NCBI GenBank assembly: GCA_026393675.1
Contig: JAPKZQ010000040.1
Location: 62,001 to 126,000 of the forward strand
Origin: Acidobacteriota bacterium
Lineage (GTDB): Bacteria > Acidobacteriota > Vicinamibacteria > Vicinamibacterales > JAKQTR01
DNA: 64,000 bases
Reading direction: 5' to 3'
This document shows, piece by piece, positions 16,759 to 25,578 of the stretch. The notes beneath the pieces are model-generated. The model was not told the DNA's origin. It saw nothing but the letters and a program-made list of their open reading frames with translations, and did not search any database. How positions within the stretch are numbered: the stretch's first letter is position 1; each line of letters opens with the position of its first letter. The position numbers and the translations under genes are program-made.

Positions 16759-19488
16759 CTAGAACGACCAGCGGCCGCCGATCGTGAGCTGACGGCCCGC
16801 GTTCATGTACTGCGGATCACCGAATAGCACCGTAACCGACTGGCCCGTTGCCGGGCTGGTCAGGCTCTGGTTCGGGTAGCGCGACAGCCGGCCCGTGACG
16901 ATCTCCTTGTTGAACAGGTTCGAGATATCGGCATACACGCCGAAGCGATGGAAGCCGATATTGAAGACCTTTTCGAACCGGATATCGGTCAGGCTCTGGC
17001 TGTCGTTCAGGTTCGAGCCGAGCGGCTGGAGGTTGACGTTGATCGAGTTGGGCCAGGCGAAGTTGCTGCCGCTGATGCGGCGGTACGCTGTGTAGGGCGT
17101 CCCCGAAAGGTACTTGAAGGAGCCCGCCACCTGCACCTCGACGACCGGAATCTGGTACGAGGCATAGATCTTGACCTCGTGCCGCGCGTCATAGGCCGTC
17201 GGACCGTCCGTATTCACGACGGCGGTGTTCGGCGTCTCGAACTGGCCGCTGGAAATCCCCGCGTACGTGCTGTTGTTGATCGTCCCCTTGGTCTTGGAGA
17301 TGACCCACGACGCCTGCCCCTGCCACCTGTCCTTGTACGCCTTCTGCAGGACGAACATCAGGCCGCGGTAGTTGCGGTAGGCCTTGGGGGCCGTCATCGT
17401 GCCGCCCGTAGACAGATTGTAAGTGACCTGATCGGTGTTCTGAATCAGGAACGACGGCACGTCAGACGGATTCGCCCACTTATAGAGCGTCATCGCCTGG
17501 CTGGTCAACGGGTTCGTGTAGCTGAACGGCGTCCAGGTGGCGTTCTGGAGTACCGAGTTCACGAAGTTCTTCCAGTCCCGAGCGATTCCCGTCGCCGTGA
17601 ATTTGAAGTTCTTCGCGAACTGCTGCTCCCACGACACGTTGAACTCGTCCACCCGTGGATGCTTGATGTCGCTGCCCGTCGTGTAGCTTCTTGCCGTCGT
17701 GTAGTCCAGCGTCAGAGTGTTGTTCGGCCCGACACTGTAGTTGTAGGTGGGCGTGAGACCCGGTGCCGCCCGGCTCCAGGACGAAAACACCGCGCCGTCA
17801 TAGAGCTGGCCGTAGTACGCGCGCAGCACGGACACGCCTCTGCCCGTCAGGTCGAAGGCCGCGCCCAACCGGGGTCCGAACGACTTGGTCGAGTACAGCT
17901 CGGCGTCCGTCGTGGTCGCATAGCCGCGCACGTTGTCGAACCGGAGGCCCAGGTTGGCCGTGAACCGGTTGATCTTCCACTGATCCTGCGCGTAGTACGA
18001 CTCCCGCTTGCTTGACCCCTGCAGGTCGTACGCGTAGCCGTACGCGATGTACGGGCCGCCGTAGTCGTAGTAGAACACGCCGGCCGGCGCCTGCGCCGAC
18101 GCGCCCGAGTACGCGAAGCGGTCGCGGATCGAGCTGCGCTCGACTTCGACGCCGAACTTGAAGCTGTGCTGGCCAGCCGCCCGCGCGTACTTGGTCAGCG
18201 ACGCGTTCAACTGGTTGCGCGTGCGGTCGTACTGCGCGGTGTACCCGGCGCCGCCGGAGTAGGCGCTCGTGTCGCCGTCAAAGTGCGTCGGGTTCGGGCT
18301 GACCGGGTTCAAATCGTAGTAGCCCCACCAGCCGGTGAACTTCGCCTCGAAGAAGGTGGAGGCGCCCATCACCTTGCGGTACACGCCGTTATAGACGATT
18401 TCAGGCGAGTCCTGGTCGATCGTCTGGCTGTGGTTCGACACCGCGTATCCGGGAATAAGCCCCGTGCGGCCGGTCTGGTTGTAGTTGTCGTACTGGACCG
18501 ACCCCGTGAGCGTGTCATTCGGCGTCATCTGGTACGTCAGCTTGAGGTTAAACCGCGGGCTCACCTCGCCGCGAACCGGCGGCCGGTACTCTGAGGTGTG
18601 ATAGCGCTGAATGCTGGCGAAGAAGAACAGCTTGTCCTTCGCCAGGGGGCCGCCCAACTGCACCGTGTAGTCCTGCAGCTTCAGCAACTTGACCGGCGTC
18701 GCGAGCGTCGCGTTCTTCGCAATGATGTCCGCAGAGACGTTGCTCCAGCCGAGACTGTCATTCGAGTAGCGATACTCCGACAGGAAGCTGAACCGGTTGC
18801 CGCCCGACTTGGTCACGGTGTTGATGATGGCGCCGGTGAACCCGCCATACTCGGCGGGCTGGCCGAGGCTGCCCACCTGGACATCATCGATGATGTTGTA
18901 GTTGTAGAACACCCACGCCGTTCCGCCCTCCGGGTCGCGCGTGTCAACGCCGTCGAGCATCAGCGAGTTGGCCCCGTCGGCCGCGCCGCCGAAGGCCGAG
19001 CCCGAATTCACTCCCGGCGTGTAATTGAGCAGGTTGACGGCCGGGTTCGCATGCGTCATCGGCAAGTTGAACAGCACGTTCTGCGACAGGTTCGTGTCGG
19101 TCGCCGTCGTGGTGGTGTCCACTGACACGGCGTTCGCCACGACCTCGACGCTCTCGGTCAGTCCACCGACCACCATCGTCAGCTTGACTTCGGCCACCTT
19201 GCCGATGCCCGCATCCACTCTCTGCTCGCGCGGACGGAAGCCCGACAGTTCGGCCTTCACCGTGTATTCACCCGGAGTCAGCCCAAGGAACCGATACTCG
19301 CCCTGCGCGTCGGTCACCTGGGTCTGTGCGCCCGTCCTGCCCGTCAACGTCACAGTGACGCCCGGCAGCACGCCGCCCTGCTGATCCACGACCCTGCCCG
19401 TCACGGTCCCGGTCAGCGTCTGCGCGCCAGCCGTCACCGCCAGAGCCAGGAACGCGACAAGGACGGCAGAAATCCACATACGTCTCAT
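16759..19488 (-). CDS. TonB-dependent receptor, Oar-like, with carboxypeptidase-regulatory N-terminal domain
   Basis: A 909-residue outer-membrane protein. The signal peptide MRRMWISAVLVAFLALAVTAGAQ is followed by a carboxypeptidase-regulatory-like beta domain (TVTGRVVDQQGGVLPGVTVTL, then YRFLGLTPGEYTVKAEL) at ~30-110, a plug domain (SLMLDGVDTRDPEGG, TGAIINTVTKSGGNRFS) and a long beta barrel ending in aromatic GGRWSF. ATG 19488 is preferred because AAGGAGG stands 7 bases upstream; a second ATG lies two codons earlier but is too close. Such receptors take up large substrates, often glycans or peptides. A small exported protein (19505-19867) ends just upstream. Confidence 0.9.
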   Translation of the reverse strand: MRRMWISAVLVAFLALAVTAGAQTLTGTVTGRVVDQQGGVLPGVTVTLTGRTGAQTQVTDAQGEYRFLGLTPGEYTVKAELSGFRPREQRVDAGIGKVAEVKLTMVVGGLTESVEVVANAVSVDTTTTATDTNLSQNVLFNLPMTHANPAVNLLNYTPGVNSGSAFGGAADGANSLMLDGVDTRDPEGGTAWVFYNYNIIDDVQVGSLGQPAEYGGFTGAIINTVTKSGGNRFSFLSEYRYSNDSLGWSNVSADIIAKNATLATPVKLLKLQDYTVQLGGPLAKDKLFFFASIQRYHTSEYRPPVRGEVSPRFNLKLTYQMTPNDTLTGSVQYDNYNQTGRTGLIPGYAVSNHSQTIDQDSPEIVYNGVYRKVMGASTFFEAKFTGWWGYYDLNPVSPNPTHFDGDTSAYSGGAGYTAQYDRTRNQLNASLTKYARAAGQHSFKFGVEVERSSIRDRFAYSGASAQAPAGVFYYDYGGPYIAYGYAYDLQGSSKRESYYAQDQWKINRFTANLGLRFDNVRGYATTTDAELYSTKSFGPRLGAAFDLTGRGVSVLRAYYGQLYDGAVFSSWSRAAPGLTPTYNYSVGPNNTLTLDYTTARSYTTGSDIKHPRVDEFNVSWEQQFAKNFKFTATGIARDWKNFVNSVLQNATWTPFSYTNPLTSQAMTLYKWANPSDVPSFLIQNTDQVTYNLSTGGTMTAPKAYRNYRGLMFVLQKAYKDRWQGQASWVISKTKGTINNSTYAGISSGQFETPNTAVVNTDGPTAYDARHEVKIYASYQIPVVEVQVAGSFKYLSGTPYTAYRRISGSNFAWPNSINVNLQPLGSNLNDSQSLTDIRFEKVFNIGFHRFGVYADISNLFNKEIVTGRLSRYPNQSLTSPATGQSVTVLFGDPQYMNAGRQLTIGGRWSF

Positions 19489-19504
19489 GATCATGCCTCC
19501 TTGT

Positions 19505-19867
19505 TTACTGTCCGGTCCGCACCACAGAGTGGATGCGGTCGTGTTTCCAGGAATAAATCGCGTAGCCGGTGCCTGCAACCAGCACCGCCATCGTGACGAT
19601 TCCCGCCGGCGTCTTGAAGAACGACGGGGTATCGAGGGCGGACTTGTCGGCCGTCTTGCCGGTCTGCTGGCTCTGCTGGGCCATGCTCCGAGCCGCCGCG
19701 GCGGCCTCATGGCTGGCCGCTTTCGCGATCGACGCCCTGAGGTTTGGCGCCTGCGTAGACGAACCGGGTTCTGCCGCCGCCACGGGCAGCGGGATCAGCG
19801 CAACGGCAACCGCGAGCATGACTGCCCGGGGTAAGGCGCCGCGCCAGGAAGCAATCCTGACTGTCAC
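19505..19867 (-). CDS. Small exported protein with one C-terminal membrane segment
   Basis: A 120-residue protein starting at GTG 19867, with AAGGAGGAG upstream. The N-terminus has a signal-like stretch (AVMLAVAVALIPLPVAAAEP). An Ala/Ser/Gln-rich middle follows, then a hydrophobic segment (PAGIVTMAVLVAGTGYAIYSW) and a short basic end. The longer upstream open frame has no ribosome site. It lies 16 bases before the TonB receptor start on the same strand and is probably co-transcribed with it. I do not recognise the family. A periplasmic or inner-membrane anchored partner of the receptor is possible but is only inferred. Confidence 0.65.
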   Translation of the reverse strand: MTVRIASWRGALPRAVMLAVAVALIPLPVAAAEPGSSTQAPNLRASIAKAASHEAAAAARSMAQQSQQTGKTADKSALDTPSFFKTPAGIVTMAVLVAGTGYAIYSWKHDRIHSVVRTGQ

Positions 19868-20059
19868 GTTGTGCTCCTCCTTGAAAAAAGACCAGACAGC
19901 AATGACGGCATCGGAGACTACTGCCGGTGTATCTCGCACACGCCGTGCCAGCCGGAGTATACAGAAAAGTGCCTATCAAGCGCCAGTTTCTTGAGAGGAA
20001 GCCGTCACGCCAAGGCCAGCCCATCCAACTGTTTGTAGCAAATTCAAGAGGATGGATCC

Positions 20060-22477
20060 ATGCTGATGCTCGGGTTGACGGCGGTGGGCGCAGCAGGTCA
20101 CGATGGAGGGGTGAATCGCACCGGTCTGGTCGCTGTGTTCCTGCTATCTACGCTGACGCTGGTCGGCGCTGCGGTCGCGTGGTGGCAATGGTGGCCGCAC
20201 TCGCAGCAGGCGCAGGGTGGAGTTGACCTGGGAGCCCTCCCCGGCCGGGCCGGTCGCGACGGCCTGAACCTGCTGGTCATCACGCTGGACACGACGCGTG
20301 CGGATCGGATCGGCGCGTACGGGTACCGCAACATCGAGACACCCGCCATCGACCGGCTCGCCGCTGACGGCGTCCTGTTCGAGCAGGCGATGAGCAGTGC
20401 ACCGCTGACGCTACCGTCCCATTGCAGCATCTTCACCGGCCGATTCCCTCCCGAGCACGGCGTGCGGGACAATGGCGGGTTCTTCCTCTCCCCGACACAA
20501 ACCACCCTTGCCACGATGCTGAAAGCCCGAGGGTTCCAGACCGGCGCGGTCGTCGGTGCCTACGTGCTCGACGGCAAGTGGGGCCTCAACCAGGGTTTCA
20601 CAACGTACGTCGACGATTTCGAGTTGCCCGAGAACAGCGGATTCGGCATCGGGGATGTGAAGCGGCCCGGCAATGACGTCGTGGATCGCGCGCTGCCGAT
20701 GCTGGAGAAGATGAAGCACTCGCGGTTCTTCGCGTGGATTCACTTCTACGACCCGCACTCGCCCTACGAGTCGCCCGAGCCCTTCAAGTCGCGCTATGAG
20801 AGGCGGCCCTACGCCGGCGCGATCGCGTTCACCGACTCGCAGGTGGCCCGCCTCATCGCGTTTCTTGAAAGCAACCAACTGCTGGATCGCACGATCGTCG
20901 CCGTGCTGGGCGATCACGGCGAGGGCCTGAATCAGCACGGCGAAGGTACACACGGGTTCTTTATCTACGAGAGCACGACGCGGGTGCCCTTCATCATCCG
21001 CGCACCCTTTGAGAAGACGCGCGGCCGTCGCATCGCGGACCCGGTCCGCACCGTGGACCTCGTGCCCACGGTGCTCGACCTGCTTGGTCTGCCCGCGGCA
21101 AGGGACATCGCCGGCGTCAGTCTCGCGCCATTGCTGGCTGGTACCAGAAAGACACTCGATCTCGAGGGCTACGCCGAGGCGCTCTATCCCCTCCACCATT
21201 TCGGGTGGAGCGAGATCAGGGCGTGGCGCGCCGGCCAGTATAAGGTGATCGATGCGCCGCGGCCCGAATTATTCGATCTCGACAAGGACCCGGAGGAAAC
21301 GCACAACCTCTACGCGGAGCGGCGTGCTGTCGCCGATGGCATGCTGGCCAGGTTGCGCGCGCACGAACATGACGCCGCCGGCCCCGCCGCGCAAAGCATG
21401 CCTGACGTGGATCCCGAGGCGCGCGCCCGGCTGGCCGCCCTGGGCTACGTTGGGTCGTTTGTCGCAACGGTCTCCGGGCCGAAGAGCGATCGCGCCGACC
21501 CCAAGGACAAAATCGAACTGTTCAATCTGATGATCCAGTCGCGCGAGATCGCCAAGGACAAGGCGTCGTCCGAGCGCGTCATCGCGATGCTCAATAAGGT
21601 GATCGCCGAAGACCCGAAGGTGATCGATGCGTGGTTCAACCTCGGCAACGTCCACTATAAACTGGGGCGTTTCGAGGAGGCCATCAGGTACTTCTCGAAG
21701 ACGCTCGAACTCAAACCAGACTACGACCTGGCCGTGGTCAACATGGCCAACGCTTACCGGCGGTTGGGAAAAGACGATGCGGCACTGGCCGGGTACGAGC
21801 GGTACCTCAGCATCGATCCCAAGAACGCGCACGTGCGGTACCAGCTTGGCGAAATCTACCTCGACCGCGGTGACGTCCCGCGCGCCGAGAAGAATTTCCG
21901 GCAGGCGCTCGAGATCGACAAGCGCGTCGCCGCCGCGCGCAACGCGCTGGGCGCCATCGCTTTCACGCGCGGGGATCTCGCCACCGCCGAGCGGGAGACG
22001 CGCGCGGCCCTCGCCCTGAAGAGCACCGTACGACTGGCGCACTTCAACCTTGCGCTGATTGCCGAGGAGCGCGGCGATCTCACGACGGCCGAGTCCGAGT
22101 ACAAACAAGAGCTCGCGCTGCACGCCAAGACCTACAAGGCCGCGTTCAATCTGAGCCGAGTATACGAACGTCAGAACAGGATCAATGATCAGATCGCCCT
22201 GCTCAAGCAGTCGATTGCCGCCAATCCCTTGTTTGCCGAGGGCCATTTCTTCCTGGCCAAGGCCTACCTCGACGCCGGCACGAATCTACTGGAGGCCATG
22301 TCGTTGGCTCGAAAGGGACTCGAGATCGACCCGTTGTCAACGGTCGCCCCCCTCGGTCACTTCGTGATCGCCGGCGTGATGCTCAAACAAGGACAGCCAG
22401 CGGCGGCCGCCGCCGAAATGGCCCGAGGAAACGCGCTCGAGGCGCGGCTGGCCCGCGAGAAACAGGTGACGCGATGA
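20060..22477 (+). CDS. Sulfatase/alkaline-phosphatase-fold protein fused to TPR repeats
   Basis: An 805-residue protein with an N-terminal membrane anchor (VAVFLLSTLTLVGAAVAWW). The alkaline-phosphatase-superfamily domain starts at LLVITLDTTRADR (metal-binding D77) and includes DHGEGLNQHGEGTHG. Where sulfatases carry the formylglycine C/S-x-P-S-R, this protein has T117-L-P-S-H, so the nucleophile would be threonine, as in phosphoethanolamine and phosphoglycerol transferases. Residues ~500-800 are about eight TPRs (IDAWFNLGNVHYKLGRFEEA and similar). ATG 20060 follows AGGATGG; GTG 20111 is an alternative. It overlaps the FdhE-like gene by 4 bases. It acts outside the membrane on an unknown phospho- or sulfo-ester. 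Confidence 0.82.
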   Translation: MLMLGLTAVGAAGHDGGVNRTGLVAVFLLSTLTLVGAAVAWWQWWPHSQQAQGGVDLGALPGRAGRDGLNLLVITLDTTRADRIGAYGYRNIETPAIDRLAADGVLFEQAMSSAPLTLPSHCSIFTGRFPPEHGVRDNGGFFLSPTQTTLATMLKARGFQTGAVVGAYVLDGKWGLNQGFTTYVDDFELPENSGFGIGDVKRPGNDVVDRALPMLEKMKHSRFFAWIHFYDPHSPYESPEPFKSRYERRPYAGAIAFTDSQVARLIAFLESNQLLDRTIVAVLGDHGEGLNQHGEGTHGFFIYESTTRVPFIIRAPFEKTRGRRIADPVRTVDLVPTVLDLLGLPAARDIAGVSLAPLLAGTRKTLDLEGYAEALYPLHHFGWSEIRAWRAGQYKVIDAPRPELFDLDKDPEETHNLYAERRAVADGMLARLRAHEHDAAGPAAQSMPDVDPEARARLAALGYVGSFVATVSGPKSDRADPKDKIELFNLMIQSREIAKDKASSERVIAMLNKVIAEDPKVIDAWFNLGNVHYKLGRFEEAIRYFSKTLELKPDYDLAVVNMANAYRRLGKDDAALAGYERYLSIDPKNAHVRYQLGEIYLDRGDVPRAEKNFRQALEIDKRVAAARNALGAIAFTRGDLATAERETRAALALKSTVRLAHFNLALIAEERGDLTTAESEYKQELALHAKTYKAAFNLSRVYERQNRINDQIALLKQSIAANPLFAEGHFFLAKAYLDAGTNLLEAMSLARKGLEIDPLSTVAPLGHFVIAGVMLKQGQPAAAAAEMARGNALEARLAREKQVTR

Positions 22478-23361
22478 CCGAGCCGCCAACCAGGCAGCGG
22501 TTGGAACGCCCCGACACGCCGGAGGTCGCGGCACTCAGGCGCCTCAAGACTGCGCAGCCCCAACTGGCCAGCGCGGTAGACATGCAAGTCGAACTCGTCA
22601 CGCTGTATCGTCGGGCCCAGACCCGGGTGACCACCCGGGTATTCGACCTCGGAGCCGAGGCCCTCGCGGGCAGGCTTTCGGCCGGCACGCCGATCGTGCA
22701 GTTCAGCGACGTCCCGTTCGATTGGCCGGAACTGAGGGGATTGTTCAGACAGATCGTGGACCTGCTCCGGCGATTCGACCTGGTTGAGCCATCGGAGTAC
22801 GACGCGATGCAGGCGCTGGTGCGATCGGGGCGCCCGAATCCTGATGAAGTTGCGGCCTGGTACAACCTCAGGGCCACTCAAGGGCATGCCGATGCCGCAA
22901 TCCCGGATGCCGGCAGCACCCAGACGCAGGTACTGTCGCTGGCCAGCCGTCCGTTTCTGAGCCGGGCGGTGGAGATGATCCACCAGCGCGTCGACTTGTC
23001 GCCGTGGATGCGCCCCTATTGCCCGTTCTGCGGCGGCGATCCTGAACTCGGCGCGATCAGTGAGACCGGCAAGCGCCGGCTCATCTGCGGCCGGTGTGCC
23101 GGGCAGTGGCCGTTTGACGATACGGCGTGCCCGTACTGCGACAGCCGTGACCCGGGACAAGTCACGTCATTTGAATACGGCTGCTGGCCCGACGCGAGCA
23201 AGGACGGTGTCTACCGCCTGACCGGCTGCGACGCGTGCCACCGCTATCTGAAGTCGTATGTCACCCGGGGCGCATCGCGACCGGTGATGCTGGACGTCGA
23301 CACCATCGGCTCGCTCCTGCTGGACGCAGCCGCCGCGCAACGCGGGTATACCGGCGGTTAG
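22474..23361 (+). CDS. fdhE: FdhE-like formate dehydrogenase accessory protein
   Basis: A 295-residue zinc-binding protein. The C-terminal half has the paired rubredoxin-like knuckles of FdhE: YCPFCGGDPELG, LICGRCAGQWPF, CPYCDSRD and GCDACHRYLKSY, eight cysteines in four CxxC pairs. FdhE helps mature or keep active respiratory formate dehydrogenase, binding its catalytic subunit. No formate dehydrogenase gene is in this window. The start overlaps the sulfatase/TPR stop by 4 bases (ATGA), so translation is coupled. The N-terminal helical half is less conserved, so a role with another molybdoenzyme is possible. Confidence 0.8.
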   Translation: MTEPPTRQRLERPDTPEVAALRRLKTAQPQLASAVDMQVELVTLYRRAQTRVTTRVFDLGAEALAGRLSAGTPIVQFSDVPFDWPELRGLFRQIVDLLRRFDLVEPSEYDAMQALVRSGRPNPDEVAAWYNLRATQGHADAAIPDAGSTQTQVLSLASRPFLSRAVEMIHQRVDLSPWMRPYCPFCGGDPELGAISETGKRRLICGRCAGQWPFDDTACPYCDSRDPGQVTSFEYGCWPDASKDGVYRLTGCDACHRYLKSYVTRGASRPVMLDVDTIGSLLLDAAAAQRGYTGG

Positions 23362-24410
23362 TGCTGGGTCTGTGAGGCGGGACCGTGAGGCTGCCCAGGG
23401 CGCCCGCCGAGCAGCGACTGCGCCTTGCTGGTCACCCAGCTAAGCAGGTTCTTCGTCTCCGAGAACCGGCCCGCATTCGAACGGGCGCCCAGCACGACAA
23501 CCGCGACGGTCTGGTCGAGGTCGGGCAGATGGAGCAGCGTCACGAGACAGTAGCCGGCCCGAGCGATGAAGCCCGTCTTGCCACCCCGCACGTCCACGCC
23601 GGTTGAGCGCAGCAACTGGTTCGTGCTGTGGATGGTGAGGGCCCTCCTGCTCGTGCGGAACGAGTACGCCTCGGTGCGCATGATGGTCGAGATCAGCGAA
23701 TCGTCGGCGGCGTAGGCGATCAGCCTGGCCATGTCGTATGCCGATGACACATTCTGAGCGAGCAGACCTGACGGGTCGGCGTAGCTCGTGCTGGTCAGCC
23801 CCAGTTCGGCCGCTTTCTGATTCATCCGCACGACGAATCCCGCCGCCCCGTAGGGAGAGACGCGGGCGATCACTCTGGCCGCCACATTGTCGGACGAGAT
23901 CAGCATCAAGTGCAGGAGATTCTGGAGCGACACCTTCTCGAGCGGCCGCAAGTGTGTCACCGAGGCGCCCCGGATATCGGCAGCGGTGATGATCACCTGC
24001 TGCGCCATGTCGGGCGCCTCTTCCAGGAAGCACAACGCCGTCATCACCTTGGTGATGCTCGCGATTGACCGTTGGTCAAACGCCTTTTCTTCCCACAACA
24101 CCTTATTGGTCGCGGGGTTATAGATGATGGCCGCCTCGGCACGAACATCCGGCACCACATCACCCTGGGCGTCGAGTTTCAGCCGTGGCTGGTTCGCCTG
24201 CGCCTCGCGGGCCCGCGCTGCCGCCTCGGCCTGCGCCAACCGGGCCTTCCTCGCCTGCGACGTCGCGGCGGAGTACTTCGCCGACGCACGACCCCTTGCG
24301 GCGCCCTGCGCCTGCACCCTCGCCACACAGAAGTCGCCAGCCGCCACCGCGACCAGGCACACGACGCCCGCCGTGACGACGCGCTTCAACTGACGCTTCG
24401 GATGGCTCAT
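23358..24410 (-). CDS. D-alanyl-D-alanine carboxypeptidase (peptidase S11)
   Basis: A 350-residue secreted penicillin-binding protein of the PBP5/DacA type. The catalytic motifs are complete: S118-I-T-K121, S173-D174-N175 and K278-T279-G280. An N-terminal hydrophobic segment at ~12-26 directs export, and an Ala/Arg/Lys-rich linker (40-75) precedes the catalytic domain. The enzyme trims the terminal D-alanine of peptidoglycan stem peptides. ATG 24410 is chosen since it directly precedes the export signal; an upstream ATG near 24476 would add 22 residues. The 3' end overlaps the convergent FdhE-like gene by 4 bases. The usual C-terminal amphipathic helix domain is short or absent. Confidence 0.9.
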   Translation of the reverse strand: MSHPKRQLKRVVTAGVVCLVAVAAGDFCVARVQAQGAARGRASAKYSAATSQARKARLAQAEAAARAREAQANQPRLKLDAQGDVVPDVRAEAAIIYNPATNKVLWEEKAFDQRSIASITKVMTALCFLEEAPDMAQQVIITAADIRGASVTHLRPLEKVSLQNLLHLMLISSDNVAARVIARVSPYGAAGFVVRMNQKAAELGLTSTSYADPSGLLAQNVSSAYDMARLIAYAADDSLISTIMRTEAYSFRTSRRALTIHSTNQLLRSTGVDVRGGKTGFIARAGYCLVTLLHLPDLDQTVAVVVLGARSNAGRFSETKNLLSWVTSKAQSLLGGRPGQPHGPASQTQH

Positions 24411-24543
24411 AGCAACGGCCCGTAGCAATTGGACAGACTTAAACGCAGAGTCTAGCAAATCATGGTGCAAACGCATACGGAAAACTGCCTCTCCGCGGTG
24501 AATCTCCACACCCGGTCGCTCGTTCCGAGCGGGGGGCGTGCCG

Positions 24544-24846
24544 TCAGTCGTCGTCGTACGGATCCGGTCCAACCGACTCCGGAAGGCGGAATGGATCCTC
24601 CTTCTGCATCGCCTCCGCGTGTTCAATCACCCGGGTCCACGTCTCGACGTTGAAGCCGACGACCGCCTCGTAGCCCGCCACGAGGGTCGGGACCTCGGCT
24701 CGACCAGTCAGGGTCAGCATGTCCCGCAGCGCCTCTGGATTGTCGGTGATGCCATATTCGACGTAAATGGGTGCTCGCCGGTCGAGAAACGCCTTGGCGT
24801 CCCGGCAGTGCGGACAGTCGCGCATCGTGAACAGTTTGTTCTTCAT
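24544..24846 (-). CDS. Glutaredoxin-like protein with CPHC active site
   Basis: A 100-residue thioredoxin-fold protein. It begins KLFTMRDCPHCRDAKAFLD with the redox pair C11-P-H-C14, continues with the cis-proline region EVPTLV and ends in an acidic DPYDDD tail. The core (~80 residues) matches glutaredoxins, which reduce disulfides or glutathione adducts or bind Fe-S clusters. C-P-H-C differs from the common C-P-Y-C. No signal peptide is visible, so it is cytosolic. It lies alone upstream of the carboxypeptidase gene on the same strand, 133 bases away. Confidence 0.85.
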   Translation of the reverse strand: MKNKLFTMRDCPHCRDAKAFLDRRAPIYVEYGITDNPEALRDMLTLTGRAEVPTLVAGYEAVVGFNVETWTRVIEHAEAMQKEDPFRLPESVGPDPYDDD

Positions 24847-25152
24847 CGGCGGCCGCCCATACCATCGTTATCGGCTCCACGGGCTTCCAACTGGAGTCGT
24901 TTGTCGATTCTTCCCACTTTGAGTATGCGAGCTCCCAGGCCGCCTTGCGATCCAAGGAACGGAATCGTCAATCCAATCGTCCAGAGTTGTAGACGGATCG
25001 GCGGCGAAGCCTGTCGACGACACGACTGGCCCTTGGCTCAAGATCCGCATGATGTGGCCGATATTCGTAGTAGATCGCCGGACTGTCGTGCAATTGATTC
25101 ACGCACTTACGTCGGTACATCATTTGCATATACGCCCGGTAAGGAGAGTGTC
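24847..25152. other. Intergenic stretch without a supported gene
   Basis: About 306 bases between the glutaredoxin-like gene and the small 71-residue gene. Open frames here are short, lack ribosome sites and show no recognisable motif. It probably holds divergent promoters for the two flanking genes; I cannot pick out clear -35/-10 boxes. Confidence 0.5.
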
Positions 25153-25368
25153 ATGAGCCTGGTTCGGCTCCTCGGATTTGCGACGCTGTCGTGCGGTTGC
25201 GTGGTCGGCCGGTACCGCGAGCTGGCGACCAACCGCGAAGTCGCCTATGTTGAAGAAAAGGGACAGTGCTGCGATGCGCATGCCCACCGCCGGAATCACA
25301 CGATCCAGGCGAGCCGGGCGGCGGTGGCCGTGTTTCCTCAGCAAATGGTGACCGCGAAAGCGTCCTGA
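25153..25368 (+). CDS. Small Cys/His-rich conserved protein
   Basis: A 71-residue protein with a good ribosome site (AAGGAG, 6 bases before ATG 25153). The N-terminal part reads GFATLSCGCVVGRYRELATN, followed by EVAYVEEKGQCCDAHAHRRNH. The C-G-C, C-C and H-x-H-x3-H pattern suggests a small zinc- or metal-binding fold. I recall no named family with confidence. The protein is too short and cysteine-rich to be a shadow of another gene, and no overlapping gene competes for the region. Its function is unknown. A metal-bound regulatory or chaperone role is only a guess. Confidence 0.6.
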   Translation: MSLVRLLGFATLSCGCVVGRYRELATNREVAYVEEKGQCCDAHAHRRNHTIQASRAAVAVFPQQMVTAKAS

Positions 25369-25519
25369 ACAGCCAGACTTCCCTGCCACCTCGGCCGGTG
25401 CCATCGCCCGGCCGCTCGCCTTGTCGTCTCCATCAGTACTTCCCAACGCCATCGCCTCTGATCCGCCGGGTCGAATCGTCTGCGCCCCGGCCTACGGCCC
25501 TTCCATGCCCGTGGAACGC

Positions 25520-25554
25520 GAACGGGGCCGGCGCCCGAAGCGCCGACCCCGTTC
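25520..25554 (-). terminator. Hairpin after the second TonB receptor
   Basis: A 15-bp stem (GAACGGGGCCGGCGC with GCGCCGACCCCGTTC, one G-U when read as minus-strand RNA) closes a 5-base loop, 25 bases past the receptor stop at 25579. There is no T-run, so it may be a processing or Rho-assisted stop. Confidence 0.65.
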
Positions 25555-25578
25555 GACGTCACGAAACGTGCGAAGAGC

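Noticed and set aside
20397-20440. Formylglycine sulfatase active site in the sulfatase-fold gene
   Set aside because: The aligned position is threonine (T117-L-P-S-H), not C/S-x-P-S-R, so a true sulfatase call is not supported. The nearby cysteine H-C-S is outside the motif position.
24538-25368. Single long + frame including the glutaredoxin antisense and the 71-aa protein
   Set aside because: Only the last 71 residues have a ribosome site and a sensible sequence; the first part is antisense to the glutaredoxin-like gene.
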